This document shows positions 1 to 5,131 of a stretch of 6,334 nucleotides of DNA, one piece after another. The stretch is from NCBI GenBank assembly GCA_031550755.1, contig JAVBOJ010000007.1:1-6334 (forward strand), given 5' to 3'. Source of the DNA: JAVBOJ01 sp031550755. GTDB lineage: Bacteria > Bacillota > Clostridia > Oscillospirales > UBA929. Both the position numbers and the translations under genes were made by a program. Numbering within the stretch: position 1 is the first letter of the stretch; every line of letters starts with the position of its first letter. The notes beneath the pieces were generated by a model. That model did not search any database. It saw only the letters and a list, made by a program, of their open reading frames with translations, and was not told the DNA's origin.

Positions 1-3000
1 ATCGGAGGAAAACAGCGGCTTGGGCAGGAATTTATCCACGCCGGCCGCGAGCGCGTCCTGCTCGATAAGGTTCCACTCGTACGCCGACATCATGATGACC
101 ACCGACTTGCCCGTATTGCCCGTCTTGATGCGGCGGGTCAGCTCGATGCCGTTCATGCCCGGCATTTTCCAGTCCACAAAATAAACATCATACGGCCCGT
201 TGCGGTCGATTTTCAGGATGGCGTCCCGGCCGTCCTCGGCGGTCTCGCAGTCGATGCCGAACCGCTCGGCCAGCATCGAGAAATACTCCCGAATTTCGGG
301 GGCGTCGTCCACCGCCAGCACCCGCACATTTGTCCAGTTGACGCCGGGGGAGAGCAGGCTGACCCGCTCCTGCACACCGCGCCTCATCCGGACGGTAAAG
401 CTGAAGGCGGAGCCCTGACCGAGCTGCGAGGTAATCCAGATTTTCCCGCCCATCATCTCGACAATGTTTTTGGAGATGACCAGCCCCAGCCCCGTCCCGC
501 CAAACTTGCGGGAGGTGCTGCTTTCGGCCTGTTCGAACGACGAGAACAGGCGGGACTGCTGCTCCTCTGAGATGCCGATGCCGCTATCGGTCACCTCGAT
601 TTGCAGGGTGCAAAGACCGTCCTCCTCCCCGACAAAGCGGGCGTCCAGCCGCACCGAACCGCCCTCCGGCGTAAATTTCACGGCATTGGAGAGCAGGTTT
701 GTGATGACCTGCGAAAGGCGCATATCGTCTCCGATGAGATTGCGTGGGATATTTTCGTCAATGTGGACGGTAAAGACCTGCTTCTTTTCCTCCAGCCGGA
801 AGCCCATGACATTTGCCACCTTCTGGATGGTTTTTTCAAAGTTGAATTCGGTCTCCGACAGGACGAATTTGTTGGCCTCGATCTTGGACATGTCCAAGAT
901 GTCGTTGATGACGCCCAGCAGATGGGTGGAGGCGTCCTCGATCTTCTCGAACGCGTAGTCCTTGCGCGACAGTTCATGCGCCGATTTTCCAATCGAGGTC
1001 ATGCCGATGATGGCATTCATCGGCGTGCGCATCTCATGGCTCATGTTGGAAAGGAAATCGCTCTTGGCGCGGCTGGCCTGCTCGGCCTTTTCGCGGGCGT
1101 TCTGAATTTCGGTGACGTCGGTGGTCACCACGATATAGCCGGCCTTGTTCCCGTCCTTGTCCAGCAGATAATTGGCCACGCCCTTGAAATAGTGACCGCT
1201 GTCCTTCTGATAATATACCTCGGCCTCCCGCCCGTTTTGCAGCGCCGTAATGGGGCAGTAGGGCGAGCCGGCCGGATAAATGCTGTTTTCCCGATAGGAG
1301 CTGCCGATGACCTCGGACAGGGTCTTTTTGTTGTAGCGCAGGCCTTCCTCGTTCATATAAATGATATTGAGCTCCATGTCGGTAATGGCCAGCGGATTGG
1401 TCACGCTGTCCACGATGCTGTCGGCCATTTCGTCAAACGAATTGGCCAGCGTCCCGAACTCATCGCCGGCTGTCGAACGGAACCGGAACTGCCGTTCGCC
1501 TCCCCGGAAGCGCGAAATACCGCTGATGAGCACCTTGATGTTGTTGGTGAGCGACGACGCCAACCACACCGCCACCAGCATCACCAGCAGCAGCAGCACG
1601 GCGGTGGTCGAAATAAGCTGCCATGAGGTGCTGGCCAAGTTTTTCCCGATGGTCGCCTCCAGCTTTTCCTCGGTTTCGCGGGCGGGCCGGGTAAAATCGT
1701 CCAGCCCCGCGCCAATGGTCACAATGCCAAAGCCGCGTTTGGAAAACCCGTTTTCCTCCGACGGGGCGTACTGGCCGGTATAATACGGGATCGCGCCGGC
1801 GGTGGTCAGCTTGTACAGACCGCTCCAGAGGATATAAAACGAGCCCGAGCCGCCGTCCTTAGTCAGATCCATCCAGCCGATGCACTGGGGCGCGTTGTTG
1901 AGATACCGCCCGTCCAGCCCCACCAGCCCCGCCTTGGTCAGCGCCGCCGCGGGCTTTTTCTCCCGCGACTGATGGTCGAACAGGGGCAAATTTTCAACAT
2001 AATCGGTCCATTTATCCAGGCCGCTTTGCTGCCAGCCCTCATAAATCGAGGTCTCCAGCCACGGAATTTGCGGCTCGCCGGTTTCGGGATCGTAGCCGAC
2101 AATGGAGTTGTGGCGCGGATGGCAGATATTGCGGCAGCGATAGTCCCAAATAAAGGCATAGTTGCCCTCAAAGGCGCTGGGCAGCTCGGTGTAGCGCTCG
2201 TTCATGGGGGTGAGATGATCGACAAATTCCATAATGTGGTCGTGGTTGAGCGCCATCGTCACATAGCCGATGATGCCGCCGTCCGGCCCGGTCACCGGCG
2301 TCGCCCAGCGCACTATGCCCTCAAACCGCTGGCCGTTGGGGTTTTCCCTGCCCGCGTAGGACTGTTCCCTGGGCTCATAGGGGATGTCATACCCGCGCGC
2401 GGCGGCCGCCTTGGAGACCACCGGCGGCGTGTACATACCGATATAATTCGATCCAACATACGCGCCGATCACGTCGGAGACATAAATTTCGCCCGGCCGC
2501 AAGTCCTTCAGCTTTTCAAAATAGGTCTCGGCCTTTACATACGTATTTTCCCGCACCGATACATTGCGCTTTTCGGCGGTGAGCGGATAATTTTTCTTGG
2601 ACGATTTGGGCGAGACATATTTGACAAGCTCATGGCCGTTCAGATCGACAAAGGTGATCTCGTCATACAGCGGGAGATTGAGATACCGCAGTTCCTCCGA
2701 GGCGCGGTAGTTGAAGCCGTCATTGTCATTGTTTTCCACGTTGGAGGACTCCCCGCCCGAAGCCGGAACCACGGGCGATTCCGCCGGCACCCATGTGTCC
2801 CCGTTCAGGGACAGCACCCATCGACCCGTCTGCACCACGCGCCCGGTGGAGCTGTCGGAAAACTGGCGGTAGGCGTCCTCCGACGCGGGAAGGCTGGCCA
2901 AATAGAGGATGTCGCCGTCGCGCCCATAGAGGAAATCGGCCACGCGGCGGGCGGTATCGGTCGTCATGCGCTCAATGTTTTCCACCGCGCTGGCGTTGAG

Positions 3001-3204
3001 CGCCTCGGAGGAGTCGGACACGGCGATATCCCGCAGCAGGCCGCCCAGCGACACAATCTGCTGCCAGGCGATGATCGACAGCAGAATGAGCGGAATCACC
3101 TTGACAACGGTGAAAATGGTGATCAGCTTGGCCCGCATATTGAAGCTGATTTTCTGATACAGCCACGCAAAGGGCTTTGTCAGCCAGCCTATCAGTTTTT
3201 TCAT
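1..3204 (-). CDS. Hybrid sensor histidine kinase (Cache-HAMP-PAS-HisKA-HATPase-REC), C-terminus cut by window edge
   Basis: Membrane-bound two-component kinase with a fused receiver; 1068 codons are visible and the frame is open to base 1. Domains in order: membrane helix at about 27-47; long extracytoplasmic region 48-527 resembling a double Cache sensor; membrane helix 529-549; HAMP about 550-595 (DEFGTLANSFDEMA); PAS about 597-700; HisKA with SHEMRTP and phospho-acceptor His723; HATPase with N-box Asn840, DSGIG from Asp873 and GGTGLGL at 902-908; receiver from about 961 with acidic pair Asp966/Asp967, phospho-acceptor Asp1011 (VDWKMPG), Ser1040 and Lys1062 (LPKP). About ten receiver residues, and possibly an Hpt or second receiver, lie beyond the edge. 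The ligand is unknown. The start is uncertain: ATG at 3204 (MKKL) sits about 10 nt from the aligned ribosome site, whereas the in-frame ATG at 3213 is only about 1 nt from it. It has its own promoter and is separated from udp by terminator-like hairpins, so it is probably transcribed alone. Confidence 0.95.
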   Translation of the reverse strand, partial: MKKLIGWLTKPFAWLYQKISFNMRAKLITIFTVVKVIPLILLSIIAWQQIVSLGGLLRDIAVSDSSEALNASAVENIERMTTDTARRVADFLYGRDGDILYLASLPASEDAYRQFSDSSTGRVVQTGRWVLSLNGDTWVPAESPVVPASGGESSNVENNDNDGFNYRASEELRYLNLPLYDEITFVDLNGHELVKYVSPKSSKKNYPLTAEKRNVSVRENTYVKAETYFEKLKDLRPGEIYVSDVIGAYVGSNYIGMYTPPVVSKAAAARGYDIPYEPREQSYAGRENPNGQRFEGIVRWATPVTGPDGGIIGYVTMALNHDHIMEFVDHLTPMNERYTELPSAFEGNYAFIWDYRCRNICHPRHNSIVGYDPETGEPQIPWLETSIYEGWQQSGLDKWTDYVENLPLFDHQSREKKPAAALTKAGLVGLDGRYLNNAPQCIGWMDLTKDGGSGSFYILWSGLYKLTTAGAIPYYTGQYAPSEENGFSKRGFGIVTIGAGLDDFTRPARETEEKLEATIGKNLASTSWQLISTTAVLLLLVMLVAVWLASSLTNNIKVLISGISRFRGGERQFRFRSTAGDEFGTLANSFDEMADSIVDSVTNPLAITDMELNIIYMNEEGLRYNKKTLSEVIGSSYRENSIYPAGSPYCPITALQNGREAEVYYQKDSGHYFKGVANYLLDKDGNKAGYIVVTTDVTEIQNAREKAEQASRAKSDFLSNMSHEMRTPMNAIIGMTSIGKSAHELSRKDYAFEKIEDASTHLLGVINDILDMSKIEANKFVLSETEFNFEKTIQKVANVMGFRLEEKKQVFTVHIDENIPRNLIGDDMRLSQVITNLLSNAVKFTPEGGSVRLDARFVGEEDGLCTLQIEVTDSGIGISEEQQSRLFSSFEQAESSTSRKFGGTGLGLVISKNIVEMMGGKIWITSQLGQGSAFSFTVRMRRGVQERVSLLSPGVNWTNVRVLAVDDAPEIREYFSMLAERFGIDCETAEDGRDAILKIDRNGPYDVYFVDWKMPGMNGIELTRRIKTGNTGKSVVIMMSAYEWNLIEQDALAAGVDKFLPKPLFSSD

Positions 3205-3213
3205 TGGGTTCAT

Positions 3214-3222
3214 CCGTCCTTT
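3214..3222 (-). promoter_or_regulatory. Ribosome binding site of the histidine kinase, bearing on start choice
   Basis: On the minus strand AAAGGACGG lies directly before the ATG at 3213. Aligned to AAAGGAGG it leaves 1 nt to that ATG but 10 nt to the second in-frame ATG at 3204. The wider spacing is closer to the usual Firmicutes range, which is why 3204 was chosen; both starts give the same protein apart from three residues (MNP). Confidence 0.55.
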
Positions 3223-3274
3223 TTTCAGCGGCGCCGTTCGGCGTAAAATGGGGGAAATGTCGGAAAACGGTACA

Positions 3275-3345
3275 AGGGGTATTATAGCGTATATTCCGAT
3301 GAAAAGAAAGACGGGATTTAATTTTTTTGTTTTTTTATAAAAATT
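3275..3345 (-). promoter_or_regulatory. Probable promoter of the histidine kinase: perfect -10, A/T-rich UP-like tract, poor -35
   Basis: On the minus strand a perfect TATAAT lies at 3286-3281, putting the transcription start near 3274 and leaving a leader of about 60-70 nt. A window 16-18 bp upstream holds only a pyrimidine run (TTTCTT-like), a poor match to TTGACA. Further upstream, 3316-3345 is 30 bases of almost pure A/T (one G on the plus strand), placed where an UP element would contact RNA polymerase alpha. The leader also contains a small CGCC/GGCG hairpin at 3232-3243 just upstream of the ribosome site. The combination of good -10, weak -35 and A-tract is suggestive but not proof. 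Confidence 0.5.
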
Positions 3346-3362
3346 GGAGGCCGGCCTGAGGC

Positions 3363-3386
3363 CGCTGACAAACAGGTTTGTCAGCG
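3363..3386. repeat. 24-base dyad (11-2-11), possible operator or hairpin
   Basis: The arm CGCTGACAAAC at 3363-3373 is followed by two bases and then its exact reverse complement at 3376-3386. Neither strand has a T-run next to it, so it is not a standard terminator. Its centre lies about 100 bp upstream of the predicted kinase transcription start, a position compatible with an activator or repressor site; it could equally be one more hairpin of the intergenic repeat cluster. Confidence 0.6.
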
Positions 3387-3424
3387 AAAATGGGAGCTTG
3401 GATGGGTCCGCCGAGGCGGCTTGC

Positions 3425-3459
3425 AAAGAAATGCTCCGCGGGAATGAGTCCCGCGGAGC
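3425..3459 (-). terminator. Likely intrinsic terminator downstream of udp
   Basis: Perfect 11-bp stem: GCTCCGCGGGA at 3433-3443 and its reverse complement at 3449-3459, with a 5-nt loop. On the minus strand the stem is followed by ATTTCTTTG, a moderately U-rich tail. It lies about 150 nt beyond the udp stop, so it would end nagB-udp transcripts after the two upstream hairpins. On the plus strand the T-rich stretch is too far from the stem to serve as a tail, so the minus orientation is preferred. Confidence 0.55.
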
Positions 3460-3473
3460 CCTGTGTTTCAATA

Positions 3474-3543
3474 CTTTTGCGGAAATCGGCCCAGCAAGGA
3501 TCTGACGACTGCGCCGTCAGGCTGGACGCGATTTCCGCAAAAG
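3474..3543. repeat. 70-base nested hairpin with 15-bp perfect outer arms
   Basis: Outer arms CTTTTGCGGAAATCG (3474-3488) and the exact reverse complement (3529-3543). Inside, CCAGC (3491-3495) pairs with GCTGG (3521-3525), followed by an unpaired AAGGAT on one side (3496-3501), then a terminal stem CTGACG (3502-3507) with CGTCAG (3515-3520) and a 7-nt loop. The near-continuous co-axial pairing over 70 bases argues for a selected fold or a palindromic repeat unit. The integron attC core sequences are absent. An 8-base word, GGACGCGA, is also repeated directly at 3524-3531 and 3543-3550. Which strand is functional, if either, cannot be told from this window. Confidence 0.75.
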
Positions 3544-3574
3544 GACGCGAGGAAACGGGGCTTGTCTACAGGCG

Positions 3575-3602
3575 GAGGCCGGCTCCCTTTGGAGCCGGCC
3601 TC
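3575..3602 (-). terminator. Strong hairpin just after the udp stop, lacking a U-tract
   Basis: Perfect 12-bp GC-rich stem, GAGGCCGGCTCC at 3575-3586 and its reverse complement at 3591-3602, with a 4-nt loop, beginning four bases after the udp TGA on the minus strand. The downstream minus-strand sequence (CGCCTGTAGAC) is not U-rich, so it is a poor intrinsic terminator by itself. It may protect the nagB-udp mRNA 3' end from exonucleases, with termination at the next U-tailed hairpin. Confidence 0.5.
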
Positions 3603-3606
3603 GCAT

Positions 3607-4356
3607 TCAGCTGTCTTGTCGTATCAGCGCCCGCAAAGCCTCCACAACCAGCCGGACGGCGGCTTCGCCGTCTCCACCGGTATCATCGGGCAAACCCTGC
3701 GCGCGCCGCTCCTGATTCCACAGCGTGTAATAACAGGCGCCGCAGCGCACACCCAGCGCCGCCGCCGCGACAAACAGCGCCGCCGTCTCCATTTCGGAGG
3801 CCAACACATGGAGCTTTTTCCACGCTTCCCACTGGGCGAGCAGCTCGCCGGCCACCGGCATCCTTTCGGGCTCATGCTGGCCGTAGAAGGAGTCCTTGCT
3901 CTGCACCACGCCCACATGGAAGGGGATATTTCCCTTTGCGGCGCAGACAACCAGCGCCGACAGCACGTCAAAATGCGGCACGGCGGGGAAGGAAAGCGGC
4001 GCGTAATGGAGGGTGGTGCCCTCCTGCCGCACGGCACCGGTGGCGATGACCAACTCCCCGCCGCGCACCGAGAGGTCGATGCCGCCGCAGGTGCCGACCC
4101 GTACGAAGGTGTGCGCACCCAGCGCGGCCAGTTCCTCCAGCGCGATCGCCGCCGACGGCCCGCCGATGCCGGTCGAGGTGACAGACACCCGCTCTCCGTC
4201 CAGAAACCCGCTCCAGGTGACAAATTCGCGGTTGTGGGCGATTTTTTCCGGGCGGTCAAACTGCCGGGCGATGAGCTCGCACCGGCCCGGGTCGCCGGGC
4301 AGAATCACATACCGCCCGATTTGTTCCCGGGTGCATTGAATATGAAACGCGTCCAT
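3607..4356 (-). CDS. udp: Uridine phosphorylase
   Basis: Cytoplasmic pyrimidine-salvage enzyme that splits uridine with phosphate to uracil and ribose-1-phosphate; 249 residues, close to the usual 250-260. It is a nucleoside phosphorylase I family protein. Phosphate-site residues are visible: PGDPGR at 20-25 (Gly21, Arg25), Arg43, and RVGTCGG from Arg86 with Thr89. The STGIGGPS motif is at 61-68. Base and ribose recognition is indicated by FYGQHEPER at 157-165 (Gln160, Arg165) and SEMET at 187-191 (Glu188, Met189, Glu190). The QH-x-PERMPV stretch is typical of Firmicutes uridine phosphorylases, which favours uridine over a purine substrate. The start at 4356 is set by the MDAFHIQ opening, which aligns with the N-terminus of known Udp proteins; the frame stays open to 4746 but that extension is antisense-like overlap with nagB. 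TGA stop. The gene overlaps the nagB stop by one base with no visible ribosome site, implying translational coupling. Confidence 0.93.
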   Translation of the reverse strand: MDAFHIQCTREQIGRYVILPGDPGRCELIARQFDRPEKIAHNREFVTWSGFLDGERVSVTSTGIGGPSAAIALEELAALGAHTFVRVGTCGGIDLSVRGGELVIATGAVRQEGTTLHYAPLSFPAVPHFDVLSALVVCAAKGNIPFHVGVVQSKDSFYGQHEPERMPVAGELLAQWEAWKKLHVLASEMETAALFVAAAALGVRCGACYYTLWNQERRAQGLPDDTGGDGEAAVRLVVEALRALIRQDS

Positions 4357-4358
4357 TA
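4354..4358 (-). promoter_or_regulatory. TAATG stop/start overlap coupling nagB to udp
   Basis: The nagB TAA (4358-4356) shares its last A with the udp ATG (4356-4354). The minus-strand bases just upstream (4359-4380) are a C/G-rich run with no AGGAGG-like sequence. Udp is therefore probably made by ribosomes that finish nagB and restart. Confidence 0.75.
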
Positions 4359-5081
4359 CAGCAGCCGGGCGGCCGGGGCGTCCAGAATGACGGTCACGTC
4401 GGGATGCAGCGCCAACAGCGACGCGGGGACCTCCGGCGTGACCCGCCCGGAAAACATGCGCCTGACAATGGCGGCCTTGTTGTCGCCGGTGATCAGCATC
4501 AGGATCTTTTTGGCCGACAGGATGGTGCCCATGCCCATGGTCAGCGCCTGGCGCGGCACCTCGTTTTTGTCGGCGAAAAACCGGGCGTTGGCCTCGATGG
4601 TACTCTCGGTCAGCCCCGTGACATGGGTGGCGCAGATGAGCTCGGAGTCCGGCTCGTTGAAGCCGATATGGCCGTTTAAGCCGATGCCCAACACCTGCAG
4701 ATCCACGCCGCCGGCGGCCGCGATCATGGCGTCGTATCCGGCGCATTCACGCTCCGGATCGGCCGCCTCGCCGTTGGGCAGATGGACGTTTTCCTTGCGG
4801 ATATTCACATGGGAGAATAAATTGTCCCACATAAAGAAGTCATAACTCTGGCGATTTTCCTTGCGGATGGGGTAATATTCGTCGAGATTGAAGGAAATGA
4901 CCCGGGAAAAATCCAGCTCTCCGGTGCGGTGCATGTCGGCCAGATTGGCGTACATGCCGACCGGCGTGCCGCCCGTGGCCAAACCCAGTACGGTGTCGGG
5001 CTTCTCCCAAATTTGGCGCGCCACAAAGGACGCCCCCACGCGGCTGAGCTCTTCATAATTTCTGCATACGATCTTTTTCAT
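4356..5081 (-). CDS. nagB: Glucosamine-6-phosphate deaminase
   Basis: Converts glucosamine-6-phosphate to fructose-6-phosphate and ammonia, the entry of amino sugars (N-acetylglucosamine, mucin or cell-wall sugars) into glycolysis; cytoplasmic. It has 241 residues, matching the short Firmicutes form rather than the 266-residue enterobacterial allosteric form. Motifs: phosphate-binding LATGGTP at 34-40; FNLDEYY with general base Asp67; GLNGHIGFNEP at 134-144 with His138 and Glu143 as the catalytic relay. Asn136 occupies the place of the Asp of the E. coli enzyme, which I believe is normal for the short forms. The C-terminal half contains TGDNKA and the usual closing VTVILDAPAA. The start at 5081 is supported by a purine-rich site 9 nt upstream. 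It lies about 50 nt after proS and is coupled to udp. No nagA is visible in the window. Confidence 0.96.
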   Translation of the reverse strand: MKKIVCRNYEELSRVGASFVARQIWEKPDTVLGLATGGTPVGMYANLADMHRTGELDFSRVISFNLDEYYPIRKENRQSYDFFMWDNLFSHVNIRKENVHLPNGEAADPERECAGYDAMIAAAGGVDLQVLGIGLNGHIGFNEPDSELICATHVTGLTESTIEANARFFADKNEVPRQALTMGMGTILSAKKILMLITGDNKAAIVRRMFSGRVTPEVPASLLALHPDVTVILDAPAARLL

Positions 5082-5090
5082 GTGTGTTCT

Positions 5091-5099
5091 CTCCCCTTT
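5091..5099 (-). promoter_or_regulatory. nagB: Ribosome binding site of nagB
   Basis: On the minus strand AAAGGGGAG ends 9 nt before the nagB ATG. This good match supports the 5081 start. No convincing -35/-10 pair is seen in the 50-base spacer. Confidence 0.7.
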
Positions 5100-5113
5100 T
5101 CATTGAAATAACA

Positions 5114-5130
5114 GGCGATTGATAATCGCC
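5114..5130 (-). terminator. Short hairpin between proS and nagB, weak terminator or processing site
   Basis: Perfect 7-bp stem: GGCGATT at 5114-5120 with AATCGCC at 5124-5130 and a 3-nt loop. On the minus strand it starts one base after the proS TAG and is followed by TGTTATTT, which is T-rich but broken. It could terminate part of the proS transcript, leaving some read-through into nagB, or act as an mRNA-stability hairpin. Confidence 0.4.
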
Positions 5131-5131
5131 C

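Larger units (their letters stand above)
3214..3606. other. Non-coding gap packed with inverted repeats
   Basis: This 393-base gap lies between the udp stop and the kinase start. Open frames crossing it (for example plus-strand frames beginning at 3378 and 3463) have biased, low-complexity translations and run antisense through udp and nagB, so I reject them. From right to left it holds a 12-bp hairpin (3575-3602), a nested 70-base hairpin (3474-3543), an 11-bp hairpin with a U-rich tail (3425-3459), a small CCGCC/GGCGG dyad (3408-3419), a 24-base dyad (3363-3386), an AGGCCGGCCT palindrome (3348-3357), an A/T tract and the kinase promoter. No tRNA, riboswitch or transposase was recognised. 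Confidence 0.8.

Noticed and set aside
1576..1602. CAG/CAC-like triplet repeat
   Set aside because: It encodes the Leu/Val-rich second membrane helix of the kinase; codon bias explains the repetition.
601..1626. Long plus-strand open frame antisense to the kinase (341 codons)
   Set aside because: It mirrors the well-supported kinase kinase/HAMP/PAS region; its translation has no recognisable domain and is His/Gln/Arg-rich, as expected from GC-rich antisense.
1972..3246. Plus-strand open frame of 424 codons antisense to the sensor domain
   Set aside because: It is an antisense shadow of the Cache region with no domain or ribosome site that I can recognise.
3316..3345. T-run as a plus-strand intrinsic terminator tail
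   Set aside because: No GC-rich hairpin lies immediately upstream on the plus strand and there is no plus-strand gene to terminate.
3474..3543. Integron attC site
   Set aside because: The conserved RYYYAAC/GTTRRRY core sites are missing and the outer arms are perfectly paired, without the usual extrahelical bases; no integrase or cassette context.
4668..4676. Asn136 in NagB in place of the E. coli catalytic-site Asp as a sign of altered function
   Set aside because: His138, Glu143 and Asp67 are intact and I believe Asn is common in short Firmicutes NagB proteins, so it is not evidence of loss of activity.
4357..4746. N-terminal extension of the udp frame into nagB
   Set aside because: The upstream translation is Arg/Gly-rich low complexity and lies out of frame within nagB; the family start fits MDAFHIQ at 4356.
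3463..4845. Plus-strand open frame of 460 codons crossing the structured gap, udp and nagB
   Set aside because: It runs antisense to two conserved enzymes and through hairpin arms; composition is shadow-like.
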